From contig JAHAZL010000056.1 in assembly GCA_018384055.1 (NCBI GenBank), positions 1-64,000 of the forward strand: a stretch of DNA of 64,000 bases, given 5' to 3'. This stretch comes from Treponema sp. GTDB taxonomy: Bacteria > Spirochaetota > Spirochaetia > Treponematales > Treponemataceae. The translations under genes were made by a program, and so were the position numbers. The notes below the pieces were generated by a model. That model saw only the letters and a list, made by a program, of their open reading frames with translations. It was not told the origin of the DNA and ran no database searches. Each line of letters begins with the position of its first letter. Within the stretch, counting starts at the first letter, position 1. Below, piece after piece: positions 8,205-16,345 of this stretch.

Positions 8205-9341
8205 TTACACCTCTCCAGAATGGAAATTGTCAAGAAAGTTTTTTCTATATTCTTCAAATCTGTCTTCGTTTATTGCATCACGAATTTCATGAATCATGTT
8301 GTGGAGGAAATAAAGGTTGTGGTAGCTGGCAAGCATTGACGAAAGAATTTCCTGCTCACGGAAAATATGACGCAGGTAAGCACGGGAATATGATGTACAT
8401 ACCTTGCATTTGCATTCAGGATCTATGCAGCCAAAATCACGTTCATAGCGGGCCTGCTTGATTGAAACCATTCCTTTTTTTGTAAAATAAAGTCCATGGC
8501 GGGCAATGCGGGTCGGCTGAACGCAGTCAAACATGTCGATTCCATTGGCAACAGCTTCAAGAATGTATTCAGGAGTACCGATTCCCATTACATAACGAGG
8601 TTTACTGCGGGAAAGAAACTGAACTGTATACTGGAGCTTTTCTTTATAAACTTCAGCAGGTTCTCCTACACTCAAACCACCTATGGCAAGACCGGGTGTA
8701 CCAAGGGAATCAACGAACTGGGCACTTTCTTTTCTTAAGTCATCAAAAAAGTTTCCCTGAACGATAGGGAAAAGGATCCCCTTGTAACCGCTATCCTGAT
8801 GGATAGTCCACTCTGCAATGGCTCTTTCTGCCCACTGGGAAGAAAGTCTCAATGCCCTTTCAGCTTCGGGACGTCCAACGCCAAACCCTGAGCAAACATC
8901 AAGCTGCATCTGGATGTCGCTGTTAAGTTTTACCTGTGTCTGAACAACATTTTCAGGAGTAAAAAAATGCTTGCTGCCGTCTATGTCGCTCCGAAATTCA
9001 ATACCTTCGTTCTTGATCTTCCTCAATTTTGAAAGGGACCAAACCTGAAAGCCTCCCGAATCCGTAAGGAAATTCCTGTTCCATTGTGTAAATCCGTGGA
9101 GTCCGCCTGCTTCCTTTACAAGGTCAGCACCAGGGCGAAGATACATGTGGTATGTATTTGCAAGAATTATTTCAAAACCGATTTCTTCAAGATCATCCTT
9201 CGTAAGGGCTTTAACAGTTCCTTTAGTTCCTACAGGCATGAAAACAGGAGTCTGAACATCTCCGTGGGGAAGATGCATTACTCCGGTACGGGCAAGAGAA
9301 TTTTTGTTTACGTGGTGAACTTCAAAAAAATTTTCAATCAT
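8205..9341 (-). CDS. tgt: Queuine tRNA-guanine transglycosylase
   Basis: This cytoplasmic enzyme swaps guanine-34 of GUN anticodons for preQ1, a step in queuosine formation. The 378 residues include TDSGGFQVWSL with the general-base Asp (~93) and GGLSVGEPAEVY for substrate binding. The nucleophile Asp is in FDCVQPTRIARHG; the bacterial consensus is usually DCVMPTRNARNG, so two positions differ. Zinc ligands are three Cys in CIDPECKCKVC plus a downstream His. Length fits the family. It sits between the Lpt permease genes and the HEAT-repeat gene in one operon. Confidence 0.96.
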   Translation of the reverse strand: MIENFFEVHHVNKNSLARTGVMHLPHGDVQTPVFMPVGTKGTVKALTKDDLEEIGFEIILANTYHMYLRPGADLVKEAGGLHGFTQWNRNFLTDSGGFQVWSLSKLRKIKNEGIEFRSDIDGSKHFFTPENVVQTQVKLNSDIQMQLDVCSGFGVGRPEAERALRLSSQWAERAIAEWTIHQDSGYKGILFPIVQGNFFDDLRKESAQFVDSLGTPGLAIGGLSVGEPAEVYKEKLQYTVQFLSRSKPRYVMGIGTPEYILEAVANGIDMFDCVQPTRIARHGLYFTKKGMVSIKQARYERDFGCIDPECKCKVCTSYSRAYLRHIFREQEILSSMLASYHNLYFLHNMIHEIRDAINEDRFEEYRKNFLDNFHSGEV

Positions 9342-9353
9342 ATATATTCCTAA

Positions 9354-10424
9354 TCAAGTTTTTGCATATTTCAACAAGAAGCTGCTTATGATTATAAACA
9401 GCATTACAGGAAACCAGGCACCAAACAAAGGAGGAATTGCCTGGAATTTTGCCATAAGCATGGTAACCATCTGGGTTACATAAAAGAGAACTACAGCCGT
9501 AATACTCAATGCAAGGCTAACAATAAGAACATTCTTTCTGGTCTTTCCGCTAAGTCCAACAGCAAGGAAAACAACAATGAATACAACAAAAGGGAAAGAA
9601 TACTTTTTGTAGTACACGGATTTTTCTTCTGCACTGGGCAACCCCGCCTTTTCAAGATGCTCTATGTATTCCCTGGCTTGCCTTGTATTTACTTCCTCAA
9701 CGGAAATGGTATTGTTTCTAAAAGTCTCCGGAGGTTCTATAAAAACATCAAGAAGTTCTTCTTCAACATCAACCATTACAACACCATCCGTCGAATTCTT
9801 ATATTCAACAGGGTTTGAAAGAACCCATTTGCCATCAATCCAAGAAGCATTTTCTGCATAAAGCAAGGCCCGAAGATTTTTCTCATTGTCACGCACAATA
9901 AAATAAGTCGAATAAAGCCTCTTCACAGCATCGTCATAAAAGTCGGCCTTATAAATGATTTTACCTTCATCGGCCATAATGACAATCCTGTTGTTGTTGA
10001 GGGATTTTTCTTTTTGAAGAACAGAATCCTGCATATGAACTTTTTTTGTATATGTTGGAACTACAACATAATCTTCAAAGAAGAACATAACGAAACTCAT
10101 ACAAACTGCAATGAGCAGGAGCGGAATGGTAAATCTGAAAAGAGAAATGCCGGAAGCAAAAATTGCAAGCAATTCATTACGGGCATAAAAATCACTTAGC
10201 ATGTAGGCCGTTGCAAAAAGCATTGCAATGGGAATGGAATACCAGATTGTCTTTGGAATATAGTACAGAATGATAAGCCCTACATTTTTAAAGGCAACTC
10301 CCTTTGAAATGTAGTTCCAAAGATTCATGAAAAGATCCGTAAGGCACAGAACAAGAACAAAAAACAAAAGGGCCCCAAGGAAAATCGGAAAAAAACTTTT
10401 CAGCATGTAAGTGATGATTTTCAT
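9354..10424 (-). CDS. LptF/LptG family permease (LptG-like)
   Basis: This 356-residue YjgP/YjgQ protein has three N-terminal transmembrane helices, a periplasmic beta-jellyroll domain (~130-260) and three C-terminal helices. LptF/LptG with LptB2 extract lipopolysaccharide-type glycolipids from the inner membrane. The start overlaps the preceding permease stop by 4 nt, so the two are translated as a pair and probably form a heterodimer. No lptB, lptA or lptC gene lies in the window. Which lipid is moved is open, since treponemes differ in whether they make any LPS-like glycolipid. Confidence 0.88.
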   Translation of the reverse strand: MKIITYMLKSFFPIFLGALLFFVLVLCLTDLFMNLWNYISKGVAFKNVGLIILYYIPKTIWYSIPIAMLFATAYMLSDFYARNELLAIFASGISLFRFTIPLLLIAVCMSFVMFFFEDYVVVPTYTKKVHMQDSVLQKEKSLNNNRIVIMADEGKIIYKADFYDDAVKRLYSTYFIVRDNEKNLRALLYAENASWIDGKWVLSNPVEYKNSTDGVVMVDVEEELLDVFIEPPETFRNNTISVEEVNTRQAREYIEHLEKAGLPSAEEKSVYYKKYSFPFVVFIVVFLAVGLSGKTRKNVLIVSLALSITAVVLFYVTQMVTMLMAKFQAIPPLFGAWFPVMLFIIISSFLLKYAKT

Positions 10425-11779
10425 TTTCGTCTAAGCCTCATATAAAGGATTATTCCAAGAAGTCCAAGAACCAGATTAGGAGTCCACATCATCCAGAAAC
10501 CATTGTACCCGCCCCTAATTCCAAACATCTGCCCGATAATGGTTGCTGCCCAATAAAGAACAGAAAGTATGATTCCAAAAATCAATCCAAGAGTCTGACC
10601 GTCCTTGCGTCCAAAAATGAGGGACAAAGGAAATGCAAGGATTGCAAAGAAAATGGATCCGAAAGGTATGGAAAATTTCTTGTTGAATTCAAGCTTGTAG
10701 GTATTAAGAATTTTAGGTGCCAAATTGGGATCATTTTTCAAGCCGTCAATTTTCTTTCTCAAATCCCACGAGGTCATTTCGCGTGGAGAAACGCCACCGT
10801 TTGAAGAAATTATGGAATCTTCAAAAATGCTAAGTGAAAGAGTATTTGAAGAAAGGGTATCATAAGATCCTTTCTGAATATCCTTCATCATCATTACCAA
10901 AGGATTATCCATATCGAGGCGCATAAGGATTCCTTCTGAAGTAGACTTCCTTACAACAGAATTCTTTGCAACAATAACCCTTGTTTCTCCATCTTTTCCA
11001 GCATCAAAGAAAACCAAATCGCTGACTTTTGTTCCATTTACATTTCCAATGACAAATATGGAATCGTTCATTCTCTTTATGGACATGGACTCAAGTTCAA
11101 TTGCTGGGTTAGAAGTAATAATCTGCCTTCTCATCCTGTTGTAGTTGATGGTTCCAAGAGGAAGGAAATAGTCGTTCATAATGAAACTGAAAATAGAAAT
11201 GACTATTCCCATGGCAAGAACCGATTTCAAGATAAGACTGTATTTTTGACCGCTTGCCCTAAAAATAAGAACTTCATTGTCGGTTACAAGACGACCAAGG
11301 CACATGAGGAATCCAACAAGCGTTGCAAAAGGAGCGGATTGGGCAATAATAGCCGGAAGACAATAGGTGATGAGTTTAATTACGGAACCGATCGGAACCC
11401 TTTTTTTGAGGATTGTTTCAGCAAGGAGAAGAATCTGGTTTACAAAGAATACCACAAAGAAAAATGCAAAGCATACAAAAAAGTAAAGGAGAAGTTCCTT
11501 GGCAACATATTTTATGAGGATATTATTCCCCAGAGCATTGAGCCTATAATAGCGGTACCTGCAGAAAACTTTCAGGGGACGAAAATCCAACTTCTTTCCA
11601 AGTGCATACCCTGCCCTGTAAAAAAATTTCCCAAACTTAATTTTCTTAAGATTTCTGGTTTTCCTTGCATAAAGAATTTTATAAAAGGCATACTGCTTGT
11701 ACAGGAATACAAATCCAGCATCCACTTTAGTGAGAATATCTTCAACCTTTTCTTTTACATACAGAAACCAGCTTTTCAT
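10421..11779 (-). CDS. LptF/LptG family permease with long N-terminal extension
   Basis: This second YjgP/YjgQ permease has 452 residues, about 90 more than usual. The excess is a very basic, aromatic-rich N-terminal segment (~1-93, with RKTRNLKKIKFGKFFYR and FCRYRYYRLN) before the first membrane helix (LLLYFFVCFAFFFVVFFV). The central domain shows SMSIKRMNDSIFVIG, typical of LptF/G jellyrolls, and three C-terminal helices end it. The extension is probably cytosolic and might contact the ATPase or membrane surface. It lies 15 bp downstream of dut and overlaps the next permease by 4 nt. Confidence 0.86.
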   Translation of the reverse strand: MKSWFLYVKEKVEDILTKVDAGFVFLYKQYAFYKILYARKTRNLKKIKFGKFFYRAGYALGKKLDFRPLKVFCRYRYYRLNALGNNILIKYVAKELLLYFFVCFAFFFVVFFVNQILLLAETILKKRVPIGSVIKLITYCLPAIIAQSAPFATLVGFLMCLGRLVTDNEVLIFRASGQKYSLILKSVLAMGIVISIFSFIMNDYFLPLGTINYNRMRRQIITSNPAIELESMSIKRMNDSIFVIGNVNGTKVSDLVFFDAGKDGETRVIVAKNSVVRKSTSEGILMRLDMDNPLVMMMKDIQKGSYDTLSSNTLSLSIFEDSIISSNGGVSPREMTSWDLRKKIDGLKNDPNLAPKILNTYKLEFNKKFSIPFGSIFFAILAFPLSLIFGRKDGQTLGLIFGIILSVLYWAATIIGQMFGIRGGYNGFWMMWTPNLVLGLLGIILYMRLRRK

Positions 11780-11794
11780 GTTTAAACAAAGCTT

Positions 11795-12235
11795 TTATAC
11801 GCCCGTACTTCCAAAACCACCGGAACCGCGTTCTGTTACAGAAATGGAGTCAGTCTGAATGAAGTTACCGATTGTAACTGGAGCAACGATAATCTGAGCA
11901 ATTCTGTCGCCGCTTTTTATTTCAAAATCTTCATCGCCAAGATTTATGAGGATTACCTTTAATTCTCCACGGTAATCGCTGTCAATTGTTCCCGGTGTAT
12001 TAAGAACTGTAACGCCATTTTTTGCAGCAAGACCGCTTCTTGGACGAACCTGAATTTCATATCCCTGGGGAATTTCAAAAAAGAGTCCTGTTGGGATAAT
12101 TGTTCTCTGGCCCTTTTTAAGAAGAACATTTTCATCAAGAAGGGCACACACATCGGCACCGGCAGCCCCTTCAGTTTTGTAGCAAGGTACAACAGCACCC
12201 TTTGAAGAAATAATCTTTATATCTACTCTATTCAT
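11795..12235 (-). CDS. dut: dUTP diphosphatase
   Basis: This trimeric dUTPase hydrolyses dUTP to dUMP, keeping uracil out of DNA and feeding dTMP synthesis. The 146 residues contain the five family motifs: [43 protein letters not shown] and the C-terminal [10 protein letters not shown] that closes over the active site. The start overlaps the M16 protease stop by 8 nt, so it is translationally coupled within the operon. Confidence 0.97.
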   Translation of the reverse strand: MNRVDIKIISSKGAVVPCYKTEGAAGADVCALLDENVLLKKGQRTIIPTGLFFEIPQGYEIQVRPRSGLAAKNGVTVLNTPGTIDSDYRGELKVILINLGDEDFEIKSGDRIAQIIVAPVTIGNFIQTDSISVTERGSGGFGSTGV

Positions 12236-13514
12236 TTTTTTCTCCCATTATTTTCTTTCTGTCAAAAACAGAAAGTTTCTGTCCGTAAACCACCAGGTTT
12301 CTTCGTGAAGAATCAACAAGACGGCGAACAAAAGAGATTATATCATTTTTGCCAATCATCCGTATAGAGTTTATGAATTCCCCCGTGGTCATAAGATCAA
12401 AACCAAGGGAATAGAAATTCCAGAGGCGCCTCATAAGGAAAACTGAATTTACATCGTTCATGGTTTCAAGACCGATTATGCGTTCAAGGGCAAGGTCTAT
12501 TTCTTCCTGGCTTATTTCCTTTTCCAAAAGATTGCAGGTTTCCGCAAGAAGGGCTTTGCTTGCACGAACAACATTTTTCTTTTCGCACACAAGGTAGGCA
12601 GCCCAAAGGCCTGCATTTTCGTAGGTAGTAAAGAAACTTCCAACGCTGTAACACAATCCAAGCCGTTCCCTAAGTTCAAGGAAAAGACGGCTGCTCATAC
12701 TGTCTCCTGTAATTGTATCAAAAACCATGAGGGAAAGATAATCTTTGTATGTAAGGGTCCAATCCAATGGGAAAAGTACGAATACCTGTTCCTGATTGAA
12801 ACTGGCTTTTACCAGGAAGTTTCCCTTCTGCCACATTACCTTTTCCGGAAAATGTTCGTTCTTATAAAATTCAATGGATTCCTTCTTGTCCGACAGTTTC
12901 GAAAGGCGTTCAACGAGAATACCTTCATCGATTTTTCCTGCGGCAATAACAACCAGTTCCCCATGAACTATATAATCTTCATACCATGAAACCATTTGTT
13001 CTCTGGTAATGTTTTCAACATCATCAATGGTACCAGTTATGGTTCTTGAAATGTCCTGATCAGGCCAGATGCGGCGTGCTATTTCATCCATGGAAGAATC
13101 ATCGGGATCATCTTCAACAGCGAATATTTCGTTTTCAACAACTCCCCTTTCCTTTTCAAAATCTTCTTCCGGGAAAATGCAGTTTTCCGAAAGATCGCAG
13201 ATTGTATCAAGGGCAATCTGAAAATTCTCTTTCTTTTCCACAGGAATGGAACAGTATACGCTAACATTTTCTCGTTCAGTAAAAGCGTTTGTAACCCCAC
13301 CCATTCTGTCAAAGATGCGGGAAATGTCTTTGTTTGATTTTGTTTTTGTACCCTTAAAGAGCATGTGCTCCGTAAAATGGCTTATTCCGTATTCTCCTTC
13401 CTTTTCATAGCGGCTGCCTACAGAAAAATAAAAGCCAATGGTTGCAACCTTGGAAGAGTCGTCATCCTGGGTAATAAGGACAACATTGTTCTTGAGGACC
13501 TGTTTCTTAATCAT
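12228..13514 (-). CDS. M16 family zinc metallopeptidase
   Basis: This 428-residue processing-peptidase-like protein (PqqL/MPP-beta type) carries the inverted zinc motif HFTEH near residue 47. The downstream zinc-ligand Glu is in [17 protein letters not shown], and the second-domain Arg/Tyr block is [12 protein letters not shown]. The reading frame runs 18 codons further upstream, but [11 protein letters not shown] is the natural start of the fold. No Shine-Dalgarno precedes it. An extended -10 (TGCTATAAT, 13524-13532) predicts transcription from ~13517, 3 nt before the ATG, so the mRNA may be nearly leaderless. It is the first gene of the operon running to the HEAT-repeat protein. Confidence 0.9.
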   Translation of the reverse strand: MIKKQVLKNNVVLITQDDDSSKVATIGFYFSVGSRYEKEGEYGISHFTEHMLFKGTKTKSNKDISRIFDRMGGVTNAFTERENVSVYCSIPVEKKENFQIALDTICDLSENCIFPEEDFEKERGVVENEIFAVEDDPDDSSMDEIARRIWPDQDISRTITGTIDDVENITREQMVSWYEDYIVHGELVVIAAGKIDEGILVERLSKLSDKKESIEFYKNEHFPEKVMWQKGNFLVKASFNQEQVFVLFPLDWTLTYKDYLSLMVFDTITGDSMSSRLFLELRERLGLCYSVGSFFTTYENAGLWAAYLVCEKKNVVRASKALLAETCNLLEKEISQEEIDLALERIIGLETMNDVNSVFLMRRLWNFYSLGFDLMTTGEFINSIRMIGKNDIISFVRRLVDSSRRNLVVYGQKLSVFDRKKIMGEKNE

Positions 13515-13523
13515 GGTAGATTG

Positions 13524-13532
13524 ATTATAGCA
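13524..13532 (-). promoter_or_regulatory. Extended -10 promoter of the M16-dut-lpt-tgt operon
   Basis: TGCTATAAT on the minus strand, with only a T-rich -35 region that coincides with the pnp terminator T run. The predicted start is ~13517, 3 nt ahead of the M16 ATG. Confidence 0.5.
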
Positions 13533-13540
13533 TATCGCAA

Positions 13541-13580
13541 AAATAAAAAAAACCGATCCTGAATTCAATCAGAATCGGTT
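13541..13580 (-). terminator. Terminator downstream of pnp
   Basis: On the minus strand AACCGATTCTGA pairs with TCAGGATCGGTT (one mismatch) around a 6-nt loop, followed by eight Ts and further T-rich sequence. It lies 45 bp past the pnp stop. Confidence 0.88.
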
Positions 13581-13624
13581 TATCAGATTGTTTATAGAGC
13601 CATCTCTATGAAGCCATGGATAAC

Positions 13625-15715
13625 TTAGTTAGCTTCTACAGCGTCAATGTAAGAAAGATTAAGGCGTCCCATCTTGTCAACTTCAAGGAGCTTAACCGGA
13701 ACAACCTGTCCTTCCTTGAGAACATCCGTTACCTTTTCTACGCGGGCGCGAGAAAGCTTAGAGATGTGGCAAAGACCTTCCTTACCTGGGAGGATTTCGA
13801 TGAATGCACCGAAGTCCATGATGCGCTTAACAGTTCCCTGGTAAATTGTACCTGGCTCTGGATCTTCGCAGATACCCTTAACGGCAGCCTTTGCAGCATC
13901 TGTTGCAGCACCTGTCTTACCGTAAATTGTAACTGTTCCGTCATCTTCTGTATTGATTGTAACACCGTACTGCTGGCAGAGAGCCTTGACGTTCTTTCCG
14001 CCTGGTCCGATGAGGGCACCAATCTTGTCAACAGGAATCTTGAGGCTGTCGATCTTTGGTGCGTACTGGCTAACTGGCTGTGGCTTGTTGATGCACTTTT
14101 CCATGATGTCCAGGATGTGGTTGCGTCCGTCCTTAGCCTGAGCAAGAGCCTTCTTCATGATTTCCATGGAAACACCGGCAATCTTAATGTCCATCTGGAA
14201 GCCTGTGATACCGTCGCGGGTACCAGCTACCTTGAAGTCCATGTCGCCAAGGTGATCTTCTTCACCGAGGATATCAGAAAGAATTGCATACTTTGTATAC
14301 TTTTCATCGCTTGTAATGAGTCCCATGGCAATACCGGCAACCATCTTCTTCATTGGAACACCAGCTGCAAGAAGGGAAAGACATCCACCACAAGTAGAAG
14401 CCTGTGAAGACGAACCGTTAGATTCCATGATTTCAGAAACAACACGGATTGTGTATGGGAATTCCGCCTTTGAAGGAATCATTGGAGCAAGTGAGCGGCG
14501 TGCAAGGTTTCCGTGACCGATTTCGCGGCGGCCAGTTGTAAGCTTGCCTGTTTCACCTACAGAATATGGTGGAAAGTTGTAGTGAAGGATGAAGTTTTCG
14601 CTTCTGTCGCCTTCAATGTCATCATATACCTGTTCATCCATTGCTGTACCAAGAGTTGTAACGGCAAGGGACTGTGTTTCACCACGAGTAAAGAGTGCAG
14701 ATCCGTGAGGGCGTGGAAGAACGTTGATTTCGCAAGTGATTGGACGAATCTGATCTGTTCCACGGCCGTCAATGCGCATGCCTGTTTCGAGGATGCTTGA
14801 GCGGAGAAGTTCATACTGGATGTCATCAAAGAGTGCACCAAAGAGCTTGGCCTGAACTTCATCAGCAAGCTGGTCTGCATACTTTTCTGCAATCTGCTTT
14901 TTAACTTCCTTTACAGCTTCTGAGCGAGCCATCTTTCCTTCTTTGAAACATGCAACCTTCATGAGAGGAAGTGCCTCTGCCTTGATGGCTTCTTTGTTTT
15001 CAAGTTCAACGTTAAGTGGAGCAAGAGGGAGCTTTTCCTTACCTGCAAGCTTAACCAGTTCTTCCTGAAGGAGACACATTTCTGTAATGAATCCCTGAGC
15101 CTTTTCAAGGGCGCCGAGCATTACATCTTCAGAAACTTCATTTGCACCGCCTTCTACCATTGTAAAGCCGTCTTTTGTACCGGCAACAACGATTTCAAGC
15201 TGAACCTTTTCCATCTGATCATAAGTTGGATTGATTACATATTCTCCGTTAAGATATCCAACGCGGCAGGCTGCAACAGGTCCGTGGAAAGGAATGTCTG
15301 AAATAGAAACTGCAGCAGAAGCTGCGAGAACTGCAAGAATGTCTGGTGTATTAACACCGTCGATTGAAACACAAGTTGGAACAATCTGAATTTCGCGTCC
15401 GAAAGCTGTTTCAAAAAGTGGGCGCATTGGACGGTCGATAAGGCGGCTTACGAGGATTTCCTTATCCTTTGGACGACCTTCTCTCTTTACGAATCCGCCA
15501 GGAATCTTACCGGCAGCATAGAATTTTTCGTTGTATTCAACTGTAACTGGAACGAAATCAAGTCCTTCTCTTACATCACTTGAACAACAAACTGTAGCGA
15601 TAACTGATGTTCCGCCAATCTGAGCATAAACACAGCCGTTAGCCTGTTTACCGATTTTACCGGTTTCGAGGATGAGTTCCTGATCACCGATTTTTTTAGT
15701 TACTCTCTGTACCAT
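13625..15715 (-). CDS. pnp: Polynucleotide phosphorylase
   Basis: This 696-residue enzyme degrades RNA phosphorolytically 3' to 5' and can also add tails; it is a core degradosome component. Two RNase PH domains are visible, the first with REGRPKDKEILVSRLIDRPMR trimmed here to key residues and the second with RRSLAPMIP and TSDEKYTKYAILSDILG. A KH domain (IGALIGPGGKNVKAL) and an S1 domain (GTVKRIMDFGAFIEILPG) follow. I start at the ATG at 15715 because AAGGA is 8 nt upstream. An ATG two codons earlier would sit on top of that site. It follows rpsO, as in many bacteria, with a strong hairpin between them. Confidence 0.97.
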   Translation of the reverse strand: MVQRVTKKIGDQELILETGKIGKQANGCVYAQIGGTSVIATVCCSSDVREGLDFVPVTVEYNEKFYAAGKIPGGFVKREGRPKDKEILVSRLIDRPMRPLFETAFGREIQIVPTCVSIDGVNTPDILAVLAASAAVSISDIPFHGPVAACRVGYLNGEYVINPTYDQMEKVQLEIVVAGTKDGFTMVEGGANEVSEDVMLGALEKAQGFITEMCLLQEELVKLAGKEKLPLAPLNVELENKEAIKAEALPLMKVACFKEGKMARSEAVKEVKKQIAEKYADQLADEVQAKLFGALFDDIQYELLRSSILETGMRIDGRGTDQIRPITCEINVLPRPHGSALFTRGETQSLAVTTLGTAMDEQVYDDIEGDRSENFILHYNFPPYSVGETGKLTTGRREIGHGNLARRSLAPMIPSKAEFPYTIRVVSEIMESNGSSSQASTCGGCLSLLAAGVPMKKMVAGIAMGLITSDEKYTKYAILSDILGEEDHLGDMDFKVAGTRDGITGFQMDIKIAGVSMEIMKKALAQAKDGRNHILDIMEKCINKPQPVSQYAPKIDSLKIPVDKIGALIGPGGKNVKALCQQYGVTINTEDDGTVTIYGKTGAATDAAKAAVKGICEDPEPGTIYQGTVKRIMDFGAFIEILPGKEGLCHISKLSRARVEKVTDVLKEGQVVPVKLLEVDKMGRLNLSYIDAVEAN

Positions 15716-15801
15716 AACCATTTCCTTGTTCTTTATTTTCTTTATGCCCGTTACAAGGCAAAGGACATTCCGTTTGAACAGCCGGAACACCCTGATTGTT
15801 T

Positions 15802-15853
15802 CAAAAAAATTTCAAGGCAGAAATACCATGGAAACCACAATACTCCTGCCTTG
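15802..15853 (-). terminator. 19-bp hairpin between rpsO and pnp (terminator/attenuator)
   Basis: On the minus strand CAAGGCAG...CTGCCTTG closes a hairpin that is continuously paired for 19 bp (G-U included) down to a UUU triloop. AAA and seven Ts follow. It lies 10 bp past the rpsO stop. It could terminate rpsO, attenuate pnp or be cut by RNase III, as in the E. coli pnp leader. Confidence 0.75.
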
Positions 15854-15862
15854 TCAGAAAAC

Positions 15863-16132
15863 TTACTTACGAATTCCGAGTTCCTTGATGAGAGCACGGT
15901 ATCCTTCAAGATTTGTGTTCTGAAGGTACTTAAGAAGTCTTCTGCGAGCACCTACAGCCTTAAGAAGTCCGCGGGATGCTGTTGTATCCTTTGGGAATGC
16001 CTTGCAGTGTGCTGTAAGCTGCTTGATGCGTTCTGTAAGAAGAGCAATCTGAACATTTGTGTTGCCTGTGTCAGCTGCTGACTTGCCGAACTTTCCAACG
16101 ATTGAAGATGTTGTTTCTTTTGTAAGTGCCAT
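15863..16132 (-). CDS. rpsO: 30S ribosomal protein S15
   Basis: This 89-residue primary 16S rRNA-binding protein of the 30S platform contains the S15 blocks VQIALLTERIKQLTAH, HCKAFPKDTTASRGLL and VGARRRLLKYL. The length is standard. The ATG has AGGAGTAAGTAT upstream. It is preceded by a ~115-nt structured leader with its own promoter (16254-16281), suggesting autoregulation by S15 as in other bacteria, and followed by a strong hairpin and pnp. Confidence 0.97.
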   Translation of the reverse strand: MALTKETTSSIVGKFGKSAADTGNTNVQIALLTERIKQLTAHCKAFPKDTTASRGLLKAVGARRRLLKYLQNTNLEGYRALIKELGIRK

Positions 16133-16247
16133 ATACTTACTCCTATGATTTTTTTCTTTTGCCTAAGATTAGACCTGGGATAAAAGTGGCTCTTTGCATT
16201 CCAGGCGGAATCATGACAGCAAAAGTTCTATCGCTTCATAATGAAGC
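16133..16247 (-). promoter_or_regulatory. Structured rpsO 5' leader, candidate S15 autoregulatory element
   Basis: From the predicted start at ~16247 the transcript opens with a perfect stem GCTTCA-TTA-TGAAGC (16233-16247). A second hairpin closed by GCCTGG (16201-16206) and CCAGGT (16173-16178) follows, with an inner AAAG/CTTT pairing. S15 is known to bind its own leader in several phyla, though the structures differ; the assignment here is inference. Confidence 0.45.
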
Positions 16248-16253
16248 ATTTTA

Positions 16254-16281
16254 ATTTTACTGATATATCATCTTTTGTAAA
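16254..16281 (-). promoter_or_regulatory. Sigma70 promoter of rpsO
   Basis: TTTACA (16276-16281), 16-bp spacer, TAAAAT (16254-16259) on the minus strand, with start at ~16247 exactly at the base of the first leader hairpin. Confidence 0.55.
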
Positions 16282-16345
16282 GTGCAAAAACAAATTGTGC
16301 AATAAAAAAACAGACTGACAGTTCAATCCTAAAAAAATAGTCAAA

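Noticed and set aside
13616..14407. A 263-codon plus-strand frame
   Set aside because: Antisense to pnp; no family match and the composition follows from the pnp codons.
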